In this document: piece by piece, positions 10,997 through 22,583 of the stretch | Position numbering within the stretch: the first letter of the stretch is position 1 | How the letters are laid out: each line of letters starts with the position of its first letter | NCBI GenBank assembly: GCA_029204225.1 | Contig: CM055113.1 | Location: 4,904,431 to 4,968,430, forward strand | Direction of reading: 5' to 3' | Origin: Diphasiastrum complanatum | Lineage: Eukaryota; Streptophyta; Lycopodiopsida; Lycopodiales; Lycopodiaceae | DNA length: 64,000 bases | Position numbers and translations under genes: made by a program | Notes under the pieces: generated by a model | What the model was told of the DNA's origin: nothing | Database searches by the model: none | The model's input: only the letters and a program-made list of their open reading frames with translations

Positions 10997-12480
10997 ACAG
11001 TTTGATTGAGGAGTCTATGAGAGAGAGAGAGAGAGAGAGATAGAGAGAATTGTAATCAGATTGCTGAAGTTAAGAAACTTCAGTACTGTTGAAGATCGCT
11101 ACAGAATAGTGACTGCAAGGACAGCTGCTGATTTAGTTTACTGCTGGAGAATATTCTCTAGGAGATCATCACTGCTGTTAAACAGCAAGGTTTGTGCTAA
11201 CACACGCCGGAAAATCACTACTGTTTTGTTGTTTGCTTTCATGCAGGAAGATCGTGATGATCTAAGGAAGATCAAGATAGCATCAAGAAGCCCGAGCCGA
11301 CCTCGATGTTGCATGTTACAAGGAAGATCACTGGCAGTACACAGCTGGTGCTGATTGAAAGAAGATTGCTTGCATGCAAGGTTTGGAAGTCAACAGGTTG
11401 TAACAAATTTGCTACATAAGGCAGATCACAGCTTGTTGCATTCTTTAAACTGATCCTAGCAACCCCACTGGATCAGATCGATGCACCTGCAGCAGTTGAT
11501 TGAGTCGCTGCTCACTAGTTATTGAAAATCGCAGATTGCTGCAAGGACAGCAAAGTCATTGAAGCTACACGTGTATGGTCTACTGACTAGAATCACTTAT
11601 TTCCACTAAATCGTTGGAGGACAAACATTGTTCGGGAGGGACATTGCTAGCCAAGGAATCTGCTTGCTCACCTGAGGCAGCAGTTCGTACACCTGGCCAC
11701 TATTCGGGAATATCTACCTACATGACTACGTGATCTTTGGCTAAGAGGATTTCATTGACAAGTTTGCTTCCAACACGCCATAAGGAGATTGTTGTCCATC
11801 AGTGAGTTTTGCTGGTTATACATTGCAAGTTTTTGCTGACCATTCTTTGTGAGTTTTGTTATTCAGTAAGGAAATGACTACCCATGACGAGTAGAACCAG
11901 CCATTGGATTGAGAGTCAAAATCTGAAAAAATTGAAGAAAGAGAAGTTGCCAAAGACTAGAAAAACTCAGATTTTGAAGAACCATCATAGTTGGAAAACG
12001 CTTGACAAACGGAATTAGGGCATCAAAACCCTAAAAGGATAGGTGGATTAAAAGTTGACCACATCCAAAGGACAAGATATCTACCAAGGCTACACAAGGT
12101 CAAAGGACAAAGATACACACGGTCAAAGTATAGGTAATCGGTGGATACACACGTCCAGTCAAAGGGCAGTAACTAAAACTTTATGATTTGAAATACAATT
12201 TTTCACCTTGTGTCAAAGTCAAAGAGATGAAGTCATTAGAGGAAAATCATAACATGGTGCAAATTGGTTTGCAAGTCATAGGTGATGATGTTATGGTAAT
12301 CAAAGACGGTTCTAGATTCTTTCTAGATGCTAGTGAAATATTTACATATATATCTGATTTACAGGATGTTCAAAGGGATCAAGGACATCGACTTTTAAGT
12401 ACACCTAGAGGCTAAAAAGAGTGCTCCGTGCACAATGGCGATGTCAAAAGTCCAAAATAATGACTTGCTATTTTTTTCTT
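10997..12480 (+). other. Internal region of a gag-less LTR element (unrecognised)
   Basis: Follows the LTR and primer site, with a GA run at 11019-11040. Open frames of 97 codons (11061-11354) and 75 codons (12188-12415) exist, but I recognise no domain. No gag, protease or polymerase motif is visible, so this may be the body of a non-autonomous element. Confidence 0.4.
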
Positions 12481-13560
12481 AGCAGCGCCCACCCCCCCCT
12501 TGTTTGGTGGTAAATTGAAAGCCAAGATGACTTCGAAACAAAAAATGCTTCTCGCCACGAACTGCCAACTACTTGCTCTCATAAAGGGCCAAATAAGTTT
12601 TGGCGTCCACTAAAAGGTTTTTTCGCAGAAAACACTAGTACCATACATGTAAGTGAGAGTGCCCTTCGTTTGAAGTTCATAACCCTTCTTTTGGTCAAAA
12701 TCAACTTAAGGGCTTGAAAATAAGAACTATATATACTTTTGAATTGTTTTTTCACACTCACCAAACTTCACCCTTCAAACAAATCTGCACTTCAGGGAAT
12801 TTTTAATGAACAGAATTGCACTTTAACGCTTCACCACCCCTTTGGGTCCTTTCAGATCTCATCTAGTAGTTAGTTCTGATCCAACAGTTGTCGTTGATTC
12901 TCCAGCGACCATCAATTCAGATGGACCCGAATCGGACAAAACACATTGAATCGGACAAAACACACACAGGTCAGAATCCACTACAGAGGCCTTCAGGTTG
13001 GGCACGCACGACCATCGCGCGCGCGCTCCCTCTCTCTCTCTCTCTCTCTCAACTTACATTATTGTTATTTTTCATACCTGAACCCTAAAAAACCTTAACC
13101 CTAAAGACCTAATTCTATTTCTCTCTCTCCCTCCGCTCTCACGGCTCTGTGTCCTCCCAGCATCACCCTCTCTCTTCGACATAGCCGCTCTATGCAACAA
13201 CCGCAGCATGTGCAGCGCAGCTAGCACAGGATTCTACTGCTCTATGCAACAATCGCAGCAGCTGCAGCCCAGTTAGCACAACTTATGCTATGAAGATTCC
13301 AGGCACCGAACCATTAGCGCTCTCTCTCTCTCTCTGGATCCATCGCTAGCCCGCTCTCTCTAGAAATTTCCAAAAGCACACGTTATCTCTCTAGAATGCC
13401 CGTGTTTGCCCTTCAATCGCACTTGAACTGCCATCAACGACGTTCTAGGGCAAACGTGGACCAATAAATATTTGCAAAACCTCCATCGCTGCTGACATTC
13501 TCTCTCTCTCTCTCTCTTCCCTTTCTTTGATTTTTTCAAGCAAGTAGATGAAGATCTTAG
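12481..13560 (+). other. Promoter-like CT-rich region with telomere-box repeats
   Basis: CT-rich tracts (13027-13050, 13315-13337, 13500-13520) and clustered ACCCTAA units at 13080-13110 (cleaner at 44612-44640) resemble the leader and telo-box arrangement of some plant housekeeping promoters. No gene that it would drive is recognised. It could equally be transposon leader sequence. Confidence 0.35.
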
Positions 13561-14019
13561 CTCCATAGTGCGCACTACATTTAATGGGTACGGCCTCCCA
13601 GCCTCCGATTCACCCTACTCCAGTACCTTCCTACAACAACTCACAGATCCAAAAAATAATTTGTATGATGAAAGATTCAGCTTTTCACAATTACAAACCC
13701 TAGCCTGGGGTTTTTGCCTTTTCTTGGTGATGCTTCCATCAATTACAGAGGTTATTTTGGCATATCCCATCTTATCTGGGTCACCCTAACGCAGGCTAAC
13801 AGCTGGAACTTACGGCATCACAAACGAGGCAATATCAGCTACAAACCTTTCCGATTTGCTTCAAAAACTTCCAGCCTTCCAAAAGCGAGCCAGGCTCACA
13901 GTGTCGCATGGAATTTCATTGAATTATCGCTGACTGCCTGATAGAGTTCCTTTCTGCAATCCTGTTCAGCCTAAAGCCACAAATATGTTGCACCACTGAC
14001 AATTGCCTCCGCAACGTGA
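13561..14019 (+). other. Open but unrecognised frames
   Basis: Frames at 13568-13789, 13714-13941 and a third frame across 13790-13920 are open over 70 codons or less and show no recognised domain. The A and B copies are nearly identical, so conservation cannot be judged from them. Possible decayed exon or element sequence. Confidence 0.3.
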
Positions 14020-14030
14020 CTCTGATACCA
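14020..14030 (-). promoter_or_regulatory. Possible tRNA-Met-type primer binding site, minus strand
   Basis: Reads TGGTATCAGAG on the minus strand, matching the core of the plant tRNA-iMet primer site. The expected CA end of an LTR is not obvious next to it (the minus strand reads GTGAAGT there), so it may be a degraded or chance match. Confidence 0.45.
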
Positions 14031-16373
14031 ACTTCACTAAAAGTCGATTCACAAAACGGCATAACCCACCGATAAACTGAAAAGTACAAAGTAACATAAA
14101 GCAGAAAGCACTTGGAGCAACTCTCCACAAAAGCATTACCACATTGTACTGATTAACACGACACAAGCAATAATTACAAGTTATGTACCTGATGGGGCTT
14201 AGCAGTAGTAGCCCATCAGTCTTAGAGCCTAGAGAGAGAAAATGGAACCGTAAAAGACACTCTTAGCGTTTGCTATTTTTAACTATTGGCCAATCAACAA
14301 TAGGTGCCACATAATTAAAAAAAGGCCCAACCACATAAATCCTAATTCGTTTGTAAATTTCGTTTTTTAAGCTCATTTTGGTGCAAGAGAGGATGAGAGA
14401 AAGACAGAGAAAAGAGAGACTTGTGAGCTATGGTGAATGCTTTAACATTCACCTTCATGCTTGCTGAAAATGTGAAGTAGGTTGCTACTTTCCTTCTTTT
14501 GTTTTGAGAACTACATGATGAAGCGTAGGAAGGTTAGGTATTTGTAATAATCTAAGCTTATGTTTGTGCTAATTGTTTGCAAGTAATGTCTTAATGCATC
14601 TTTGTACTCAAGCAACTCTCTTAGTGCTTCATTTGGATAAGATTTGTTACTACAAGGACAAGGCGAAAACACGGAGTTTGAGGCATTTATCCTCTTGTTC
14701 TAGGCTTGTCTCCTTCTCTATCTCCACTTTTTGCATCAAATGGTTCCATTAAGGTGGACAAAAGGCTCCATTAAAAAGGTAGTTTTCATTTTGAATGCAA
14801 GAAAGCCAAAACAGCCAAAAGGCTACCCAAAAGAAAATATTTGAAGAAACGACAAAACAAGACTCAAAAAGCTCAAAGATCTACAAAACGATGATAGAAT
14901 AGAGTTAGATAGGTGCATTTGTCTGTTTATGATCCATGTCTTATTCCTTTTCAGCAAATAATTCTCTACAAAGATGAGGTAGGTTGTCTACCTTTATGGA
15001 AGAGTGAGTAACACATTCTCTCCACTCTTAGAAACTATTGCCTTTTCTAGCTATCATCATGTTTTTTTCTCATTGGTTTAGTCCCTACGCTTGTCATTGT
15101 GAACAGGTGTACTACATGAGTTTACATTCATTTTTTCTCAATCATAAACAATGTATTAAATATTTACACTCTTTCATTGCAACTATCTATTGTGGACAAT
15201 AGTTCCATGATGATAACAATTTTATTAACTTAACATTATTAAAAGTGTAGGTATTTTTTCAATATGATCAACTAAACAACAAGTGGTGGCATATTGTTCA
15301 AATTAAGCAATGTGCAAAACATGTATTTGAAAATGCGTATATTGAGAATGAAATGGAGGACTTGAATATTGACAAAACGAACATAGTACAACTTATATTA
15401 GGACAGGTATTTGACTTAAGGACTCTCCAACAAGACACATTATGAAGTTTGGAGAGGCTCCAAAACTTTATTATCAAACCTCAAAGTATTTGAATGTATT
15501 GTCGATGTGCAAATACTAGAAAAGATCAAAAACAAGTTGCACTCCCATAGTATCAACTAGCTACGCAATTTTGTCCCGATTTATATCGAATATAAATTTT
15601 TAAGTCAAGTGGTCTATATGCAATATTAAAAATTGACTTATACATGTTGCATAGAGCATCTTCATATAGTTCCATCATTTTCTCGAATTTTTAAGTATGG
15701 TAGAGATTAACTCATGATTCATAGAATATTGCCCTACACGAAGGGCACTAAAGTGTATAAGCCACTAGCCTCCATTGCTCTACATGAAGAGCATAGACTC
15801 TAAACGGAGCAAAGAGCCTAAACTTCATCCCCTAATAATAGAAGATCAATATATATCTCAGTGGGTGGTGGTTCAATTATTCGGACGAATTCTAGGACTG
15901 TAACCCCATTACGAATAAAATGATTCATGAAAAAGTTTGGAGGATAAAAAATGTTGTTATTTGATATTTATATATTCTAGTGTTTTGCAGTGAGAACATT
16001 ACAAAAAGGCACACTGATCTCATGACACTATAGATATAGCGGAGAGAGGCACTTCAAGAATGATCCCTAACTCTACCTTGTAGGTTGAGAATACGACCCA
16101 AAACTTACAATGAGCATTGCCATAGTGTTCTTTTGGATCAGAACAACTAAAATGTTATTGCAAGCTAACATTAGATTAGAACGAAACACACCTTTTATAA
16201 GAGACAAATATTAATAGCATTCAAAGCCATTTCGAATGAGTTTTCCATAGGTGCTATACCTCAACTAAGTTTATGTTCCTATTTTGAGAACCTTTTTGGA
16301 ATCCAATGTATATGTAATTGGCATAGGCCAATTGGTTTTTCATGATGACAAGAAATATCCTTCGGGAGGGGTT
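14031..16373. other. AT-rich region without a recognised gene
   Basis: No frame of useful length and no motif recognised on either strand. The first 200 bases could be an LTR belonging to the minus-strand primer site at 14020. One minus-strand frame of 112 codons in unit B (45878-46216) is closed in A by a small indel and has no recognised domain. Confidence 0.45.
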
Positions 16374-16555
16374 GGGGGGTCCCCATCTTGACCACTCAAT
16401 GCTTCCGTTGTTTGTGAATGAATTTATGTGATCCATTGTTTTTGAGTTTTAAAGTCTAATTTGATTTCATTTAAGTTGATTTAAGACTTGTTTTATGTGA
16501 TTGATAAAACAATAAGTCTATTGACCTTTAAGATTTTAAAACACCCTCCCTTGAG

Positions 16556-16609
<54 letters not shown>

Positions 16610-16889
16610 CCCCCTAGTGGATGATGGGATTCGCTCCACCTGTACCTTAAGTCCTAAGTGAATGCAACATACAACTCTCCGTTCTTCTACGTTCTCAAAG
16701 TTTGCTTGTTCCCCTGATGTGGCAAAAAAAGTCGATAATGATCTTGGTTATACTGCGTTCTCCAAGTGTGCTTCTTCCCTAATGTGGCAAGAGAAAATAG
16801 CGATTATGTAGCATTGATTGACCTCGTTCTTCAAACGAATTCACATCCCAGGTTGGCTATCAATGAAACTAACTCCTACCACAATAACA
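16374..16889 (-). repeat. Right arm of the long inverted repeat, copy A
   Basis: Inverted counterpart of 8813-9300, starting GGGGGTCCCCATC and containing a (CT)n tract at 16559-16607 at the position of the GA tract in the left arm. It keeps the roughly 90-base block that the left arm of A lost and the left arm of B retains. About 7.1 kb lies between the arms. Confidence 0.8.
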
Positions 16890-17039
16890 ACAAACTTGGG
16901 GTCCCCGTGGCATATAACAGTCCTTTAGACATTTAGACTATACATTATATTATATTTAACACTTACTACTATTAGTTTGTATGACATGTGAAGCAATTTT
17001 CATTTTTATGCACTGTATTATCTCCCACCCAGCTAAAAG

Positions 17040-17445
17040 TATTACATGTCCTTTGAAGTTTGTGGAGATGAAAGAAGTTCGCTTGTCGACAATGTGCCTC
17101 AGGGTATCCATATAAAATTTCTGAGGGCAGAAAGAAGTCTACACAGATGGGCACATGAGGATGTTGAAAGCATTGGATCAGCTGAGCAAACAGCTTCAAG
17201 TGATGCTGCTGGTGTGCAGCTGCATGTTCTAGAAGCAGCAGGACATTGGGTAATCCATTTTAGGGCTAAATAGACTTGATAGATGCTTTCATTTTCCATA
17301 AAAATTGTTGTCAAAAGGAACTATTCATAAATTTCAAGGATCACATGTTTGAAATTAGAACTCCCATGTGCAAGTTCATGAAGATAACCCTGAAGGTCTT
17401 ATCAAAATTTTGACGTCGTCTTTTTCAGAGCCTAGATTAAATTGA
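17040..17445 (+). pseudogene. Alpha/beta-hydrolase (ABHD11-like) last two exons, copy A
   Basis: Two exons of a serine-hydrolase-fold protein. Exon 1 (about 17040-17249) encodes a segment with FLRAERSLHRW and closes with HVLEAAGHW, the strand and loop that carry the catalytic His in plant ABHD11-type hydrolases. A GTAATC donor follows. After an intron of about 124 bases, exon 2 (17374-17445) continues with VHEDNPEGLIKIL and ends at a TGA stop. The family normally reads GHWVH.DNP.GL, so the join is convincing. The acceptor is broken: the bases before exon 2 read TGCAA where TGCAG is needed, a single G-to-A change. The upstream acceptor region is intron-like (17025-17032 ends CCACCCAG), but no earlier exon with the nucleophile or lid is found in the 64 kb. 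I infer a truncated pseudogene. Confidence 0.75.
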
Positions 17446-18625
17446 TTTTCCTTGACAGCTATACATAATTATCTTGCAAAGCATTCCACAGCCAATTGTT
17501 AGAATTAGATCATTATTTCAGTTGTCATTTCCTTGGAACGATTATTGCACATTTTGACGCATAATTGTCCAGTAATAACTGGAAGAGGTTTCACCTTCTT
17601 TGACCATCATGAACTAAATTGTACCACACAGTTCAGTAATCTGGTCAATGTTGAAATTTATGTATGAAATCTTTTGAAAAATAAAATATCGTGGTTGGAT
17701 TAAGACTGTTTATTTAAAGAAAGGCTTTCTCTAGGTAAACTAAATTCCCTTTCACTAGAGAACTTCTGGTCTAGTACTCGGGCTATACTTGAGAGCCGTA
17801 TTTGACTTTCTATGTCACACTTAAGTCAATCATAAGACTTTAGGTTCACTGTTGAGGATATGTGAAGTTTTTATGCTGCACATGTTATCTGGATGCTGGT
17901 ACTATCTTCACTTTTCAAGGGCTATGTATAATTTCTTACGAGATGAAAATACTAAGTATAGATTTCCCAAACCCGACTTGAATGAATAGTTACAAGAATG
18001 TCAGCACGGTTTCCAAATTCTTTCTTTCAGAACAGTATGTCTATGTCAAAACACATCTACTATCCCTGTCTCCACACAATCGATCAACTATAGTTTAAGC
18101 CCTTTGACATAGTGATACCTGCTTATTTAGAACCTTGTGGTTTTACAGTTTTAAGGGAGTTCTAAAAGTTTGTGCTGACAAGCTCATTATAATGCCCAGA
18201 ATGAGAGGTTAATAAGAAGTGGCCTGTACGCCTATGAAGTCTCTAATGCATGTGTAAGGGGACCTCTGTCAAGTGCAAATGGGTGCAACAACTGACCATA
18301 ATTTGGTGTAGGTTTGTAGCATGGAAAAATCACATTGGCAAGAGAGCGGCACATTTCATAGAGCTACAAATCATGGTGGACATAATTCAAAAAATAAATA
18401 TTTGTACAACTATTCCAATGGTTTTACAGACGAACACAATTTAAATATCAAGCAAAGAACTCGCCAAACATTATGATCTTTAAGAAAGCATTCAAATTCA
18501 TCAGAAAAGAGAGATCCTCTTGATACAATGGAAAACATGTATATATGTGTATAATCTATTTTAATTTCAATTTTCATCCTCCAAGTTTGAGATGCATGGT
18601 ATTGTCATGAAGGAACAATCTCCTT
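17446..18625. other. Post-hydrolase flank without a recognised gene
   Basis: Probably 3' untranslated and downstream sequence of the hydrolase remnant. No frame with a recognised domain on either strand. Confidence 0.45.
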
Positions 18626-18895
18626 TCATATGGATCTGAAAATTGTATATTTTGCTTTCTGCTCATGTCTATATATCCCAAATAAAGGGACATTGAAGAT
18701 GATCTTTTTGTGGAATCTCCAAGGACATAACCGAGCTAGACCTTTCTTAACAAAAATAATCTTGAATGTACCTTTGGCATAATTGTAGCCTCCTAAGCAA
18801 ACAGACGATGCTCTAATTGTCATTATAGTGGTTGCGGCACATGGACTAAAACTCGTATGATATGTACAAATTTCATGATTTACAAAAATTTTCAA
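18626..18895 (-). CDS. Unrecognised minus-strand open frame
   Basis: Ninety codons, open in both A and B (50097-50417, where it runs on at its end because of small changes). Rich in Phe, Ile and Lys, with a hydrophobic stretch, but no motif that I can place. The near identity of A and B gives no evidence of selection. It ends at the point where A and B part company (18912). It could be chance. Confidence 0.2.
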   Translation of the reverse strand: MKIFVNHEICTYHTSFSPCAATTIMTIRASSVCLGGYNYAKGTFKIIFVKKGLARLCPWRFHKKIIFNVPLFGIYRHEQKAKYTIFRSI

Positions 18896-19059
18896 CTAGT
18901 GGGCAAGGGATGTATCCTTGTGCCCAACATGATCTCTCCCGAAGACCTCCACGTTTTATAGCAAAGGAATCTACTTTGATGGTATTATCTAAAAAAGCGC
19001 AATAAGAGATATATTTAGATTAAAAAATAAGAATCACAATTACAAAAATTAGAACAACA

Positions 19060-19725
19060 ATTCAGGTATTAGGTCAGAGAACAATATCTTACAAGATCAT
19101 CATCATCGAGACCGACCATATTTTCTGTTGTAATGTCGTGGCCACCAGCACACTCTTCAGTTCTCACGAGTTCATAATGAATCTTGGGTGGATACCTTTT
19201 CTGAAACTCCAAAAATTCTTCTTCGCTCGACAAGGTTTCTGAATAAGATTTCTATTTTTCCATCATGAGATCCAATGCCTCCTTGCCAGATTCCAGTTGC
19301 CATCCGTTACAATATCGATCTCGGGATCAATATCATCATAATCATAATCAATAATATCAGAAAATTCTAACAATTCTTTCAAAAACAATTGAGAAGATTT
19401 CATCTTCTCTCAAATCAAAAACAACTTCAATATCGTTGGACAATATATATTGATCATTATTTATAATATATACAGGAAGATCCAGTAGATTTTTCTCCCA
19501 AAAAGACGTTTCTGAAGATTTACAATTGGACAAAATTAATGAACGACAAGTGGTTTGCTCATTTTCAGATGCCATTTTTGGTTCAGCATCCGCACCTATA
19601 TTAACATCATCCTCATCTACCTCCATTGGAATAGATGAAAGGATTTTCAGTAATTCTAATGAAGATGAACCAAGGGGTTCATCTTCTTGTACTTCAACAG
19701 AAAAAATAAATGCCATGCCTTTCAT
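19060..19725 (-). pseudogene. Unrecognised acidic protein gene fragment, only in copy A
   Basis: On the minus strand, 19357-19725 is open for 122 codons and very acidic, with repeated Asp/Glu runs. It continues, after small frame breaks, with an aspartate/tyrosine-rich stretch, then SSEEEFLEFQKRYPP, then TTENMVGLDDDDL, followed directly by a GTAAGA that could be a splice donor. The consistent acidic composition across frame changes suggests a real gene that has decayed. I do not recognise the family. The whole block is absent from B and C. Confidence 0.4.
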
Positions 19726-19945
19726 AAGAAGACGACAATGTCATTTGTGAATACTACAATGAGTAATTTTTTTGAAGCTGTCATGTAATTTCTTGTATTT
19801 TCTATCGTGCTTTTGTTTGGAAGATGGTTGTGAATGTACAAGATTTGTAAAATTGATGCTATCGATTGTGCTATTACAATTGCTGGTCTGAATCAGTTTG
19901 CTCAGCTTTTGTCTTCTTGTCTTTCGAAGATTTCTTCTTCTGGAA

Positions 19946-21018
19946 CTGTTGCTTATTCGAATAGAGTGCGACTACCTTCAAATATCTTCTTACTTCTTTC
20001 TGCAATAAGCTTGCCCTCCCACTCGGCCTTGGCTTGTCCTTTACGAACTGTATCAAGGTGACCGCGATCGAAGTGCTTTTCCAATATACATAGCTCAGGC
20101 TGATCGGTGGAATAAAATCAATCTTCCGACAATGAACGCGGAAATGCCCTGGATGATGGACTTAATCTCTTCTGCTGGTGGGCCTGTATGTTATCCAGTT
20201 ATGGACCAGCGCATTAACATAGAGGTATGCAATTTATTCACCGGAGACAGTAGAGGGCTGCCGTTGGCACCAGTGGAATGGAGAACGGAAGACTTATACG
20301 ATGTCAACCTTCGGATGGTTGATAGAGACGTCAGTCACTATCAAATTATTATTGTCAGAGCCTTCGAACCACCAGAGGGAGGAAACGAAGGATGCTTAAA
20401 AGTGGATATGTATGACAATAAGACGGGCGCGTGGATCGAGATCACGGATTCGTAGGAAACGAGGCAGTCTGTGACGTCGATACTCTGTACGTCTTGGTGA
20501 ATATTACTGTCGCTGAACACGATAACCACCAGGAAATAAAAAACTTAATATATGCATTTAACCTTAAGAGCAACGTAAACTTTGAGAGTATCATTGAAAT
20601 TCCAGAACGTTATAAGCATCCCAGCCTCCATGTTTGGAATGAGAAACTGGTGCTCGTTGCTACGAGCACCAAAGAATTAGATATAATGGTTTGGGTATTG
20701 GTGGATAATCCAAGCGACCGGTGGGAGGAGATCACATACATGCCCTTGTGGATGTGCCTGGAATGTTGGTTGTGGACTACCGGCTTTAATGGCGAGACAT
20801 TTCAAAAGTTGACAGTGCCGTCTTATCGTACCTATCCGCAAGGAACTTCAATCTACTTCATTAGCAGTTTGACCTCGAATGGAAAAGATGTAGCGTTACT
20901 TGAACTGACAACTGAAGAAAAACGATGGCGCCTGCTGCCGGAAACCAATTGGAGCTTTGAATTCGGAATACCTAATTACGGCTTCTGCTTTGAACCCCGA
21001 CTAGATTGCCTTCCATAA
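19946..21018 (+). pseudogene. F-box/FBA (kelch-type) protein pseudogene, copy A
   Basis: Carboxyl-terminal two thirds of a plant F-box protein, the substrate-recognition part of an SCF ubiquitin ligase. In order: PPTRPWLVLYELYQGD, SAFPIYIAQADRWNKINLP, EMPWMMDLISSAGGPVCY, VCNLFTGDSRGLPLAP, DNKTGAWIEITDS, then HPSLHVWNEKLVLVA, SDRWEEITYMPLWM, VALLELTTEEKRW and GFCFEPRLDCLP before the TAA at 21016-21018. This is the usual order for FBA/kelch-type domains. No F-box helix pair is recognisable upstream. Defects are an in-frame TAA at 20006-20008 and a frameshift near 20445. The frameshift fits a slippage deletion between two TCACGGATTC copies, because B and C keep the segment that A lost. It is the longest of the three copies. 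Confidence 0.75.
20632..20688 (+). other. 57-base segment missing from copies B and C
   Basis: Flanked by GTTTGG at 20632 and again at 20689. Copies B and C join across one GTTTGG, so this is an in-frame 19-codon difference best explained by slippage or recombination between the short repeats. Polarity (loss in B/C) is inferred from the continuous domain in A. Confidence 0.85.
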
Positions 21019-22583
21019 TTCTTAGCGTGTACAAACGATAGAGTGTTTCAAAATCACTTAAGGAGAGATGAACTGGCTAGAGTTTGCTGTTAGTAGGTAG
21101 TAGGTATATATGCTTTTGTTTGTGTGTGTGAGAGAGAGAGGATGAGAGAAAGAGTGTGTCTATGTGTGGATCATCAAAACACTTGAAGGAGTAGTTTTTC
21201 CCAAATGATGGAAATCATAATGTCACGGACTAGTAACTTTGGTCCTTTTCGAGTTCACATGTAGACTAGCTCAATGCACCATTGCTCTTGAAAAATCATT
21301 TTATTAACCTACTAAAACACTTACTACTTATGAAATTTGTAGGTTTCTTTCAAAACTCAAGCTAAAAAAACCTATTGGTCTTAGTTTAAACACTTAAATA
21401 ACCTAACGTTTTTGGATTTTCTACTTAAGAAAAATATAACCATAAATTTCAAAAGTTGCCATGTGGTCTTAATTTCAGCCCGATACATAATAATTGAATT
21501 ACCATAACATTTTATCTTTAAAAAGAGTAATTTTGAATATTATATTAGAACATAAACATAACAATTTTTCTCTTTAAGCAAGATAATACGAAATGATAAT
21601 AATAATAATAATAAACTGAAGCATTACCTCGCAAATCAATTGTTGAAGTGTACTATGTCCCCTTGAACGCTTCCTAGCATTCAACTGGAATACTTCAGCT
21701 TTCGAGCACTTATCATGTTGTTGACGTATGTTTCCCAATGTTCAAAATGAATATCTATACTTCTGAACACTTCCTACCTTTCACTCTTCAGTTGTCAAAT
21801 TGGGTTAAAAAAACAATTCAAATTACTTCTTACTATATTTGTAAAACTTTTGATTCACCATCAAATTACGAGTTTAGGTTAAATATCACAAAGGTAAAAA
21901 TTGATTCTCTAAATTACCTTCAATGACCACTCAAAGACATCCAAACTTCTTTGTGTAAGAGACATGTGCTTTGATGAGTCACATCTCATAGGTCACATCC
22001 ACTTTTATCTATCTCAATAAAAATGCAATCAAAATCAACTCTAAAAAAATACACAACAAAAGAGTGTAATAAAATATGATAACCATCAAAAAATCATTAC
22101 AAAATACTTATATAGAACGACGACTATTATGAATGTAATAAATATCAATAAAACCCAATAAAAAAGAAACAACAACATGCAGATAAACAAAAATCATTAT
22201 TATCTTTTTAGAAAAAAAAATTGAGCACAACATTTCAAATCATGCATGATAAGCTCATGTGGAGCAAATGCTATATGATTTTTGGCAATCGAACAATATC
22301 TCGTTAAGCACATGCAAGAAGACAACATACTAAAGAAAATAAAAAATAAAAAAACCCTTAAGCACATCAATATTTAACATCCAAAACCTATAAGAGCTTT
22401 GTTCCACATCAGTAAGGCATCATTGGCCAACAATAATCTACAATAAAAATTTATTGATGAAGTACACGTGAATATATATTAAAACCAGAACAAAATATGA
22501 ACAAAACCTTCATCATCAATGGTAATGCCATGATAGGTCAATGGACAAATTGGCACTGAATTATTGATCACAAGACTTTGCTT
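21019..22583. other. AT-rich region downstream of the F-box pseudogene
   Basis: No gene recognised. Contains a short GT/GA microsatellite near 21120-21140, a TAA/AAT trinucleotide run near 21597-21614 and A-rich tracts. It is shared by all three copies. Confidence 0.5.

Noticed and set aside
16374-16889. MULE terminal inverted repeats
   Set aside because: The outer flanks of the two arms show no matching nine-base duplication and no transposase was found between them.
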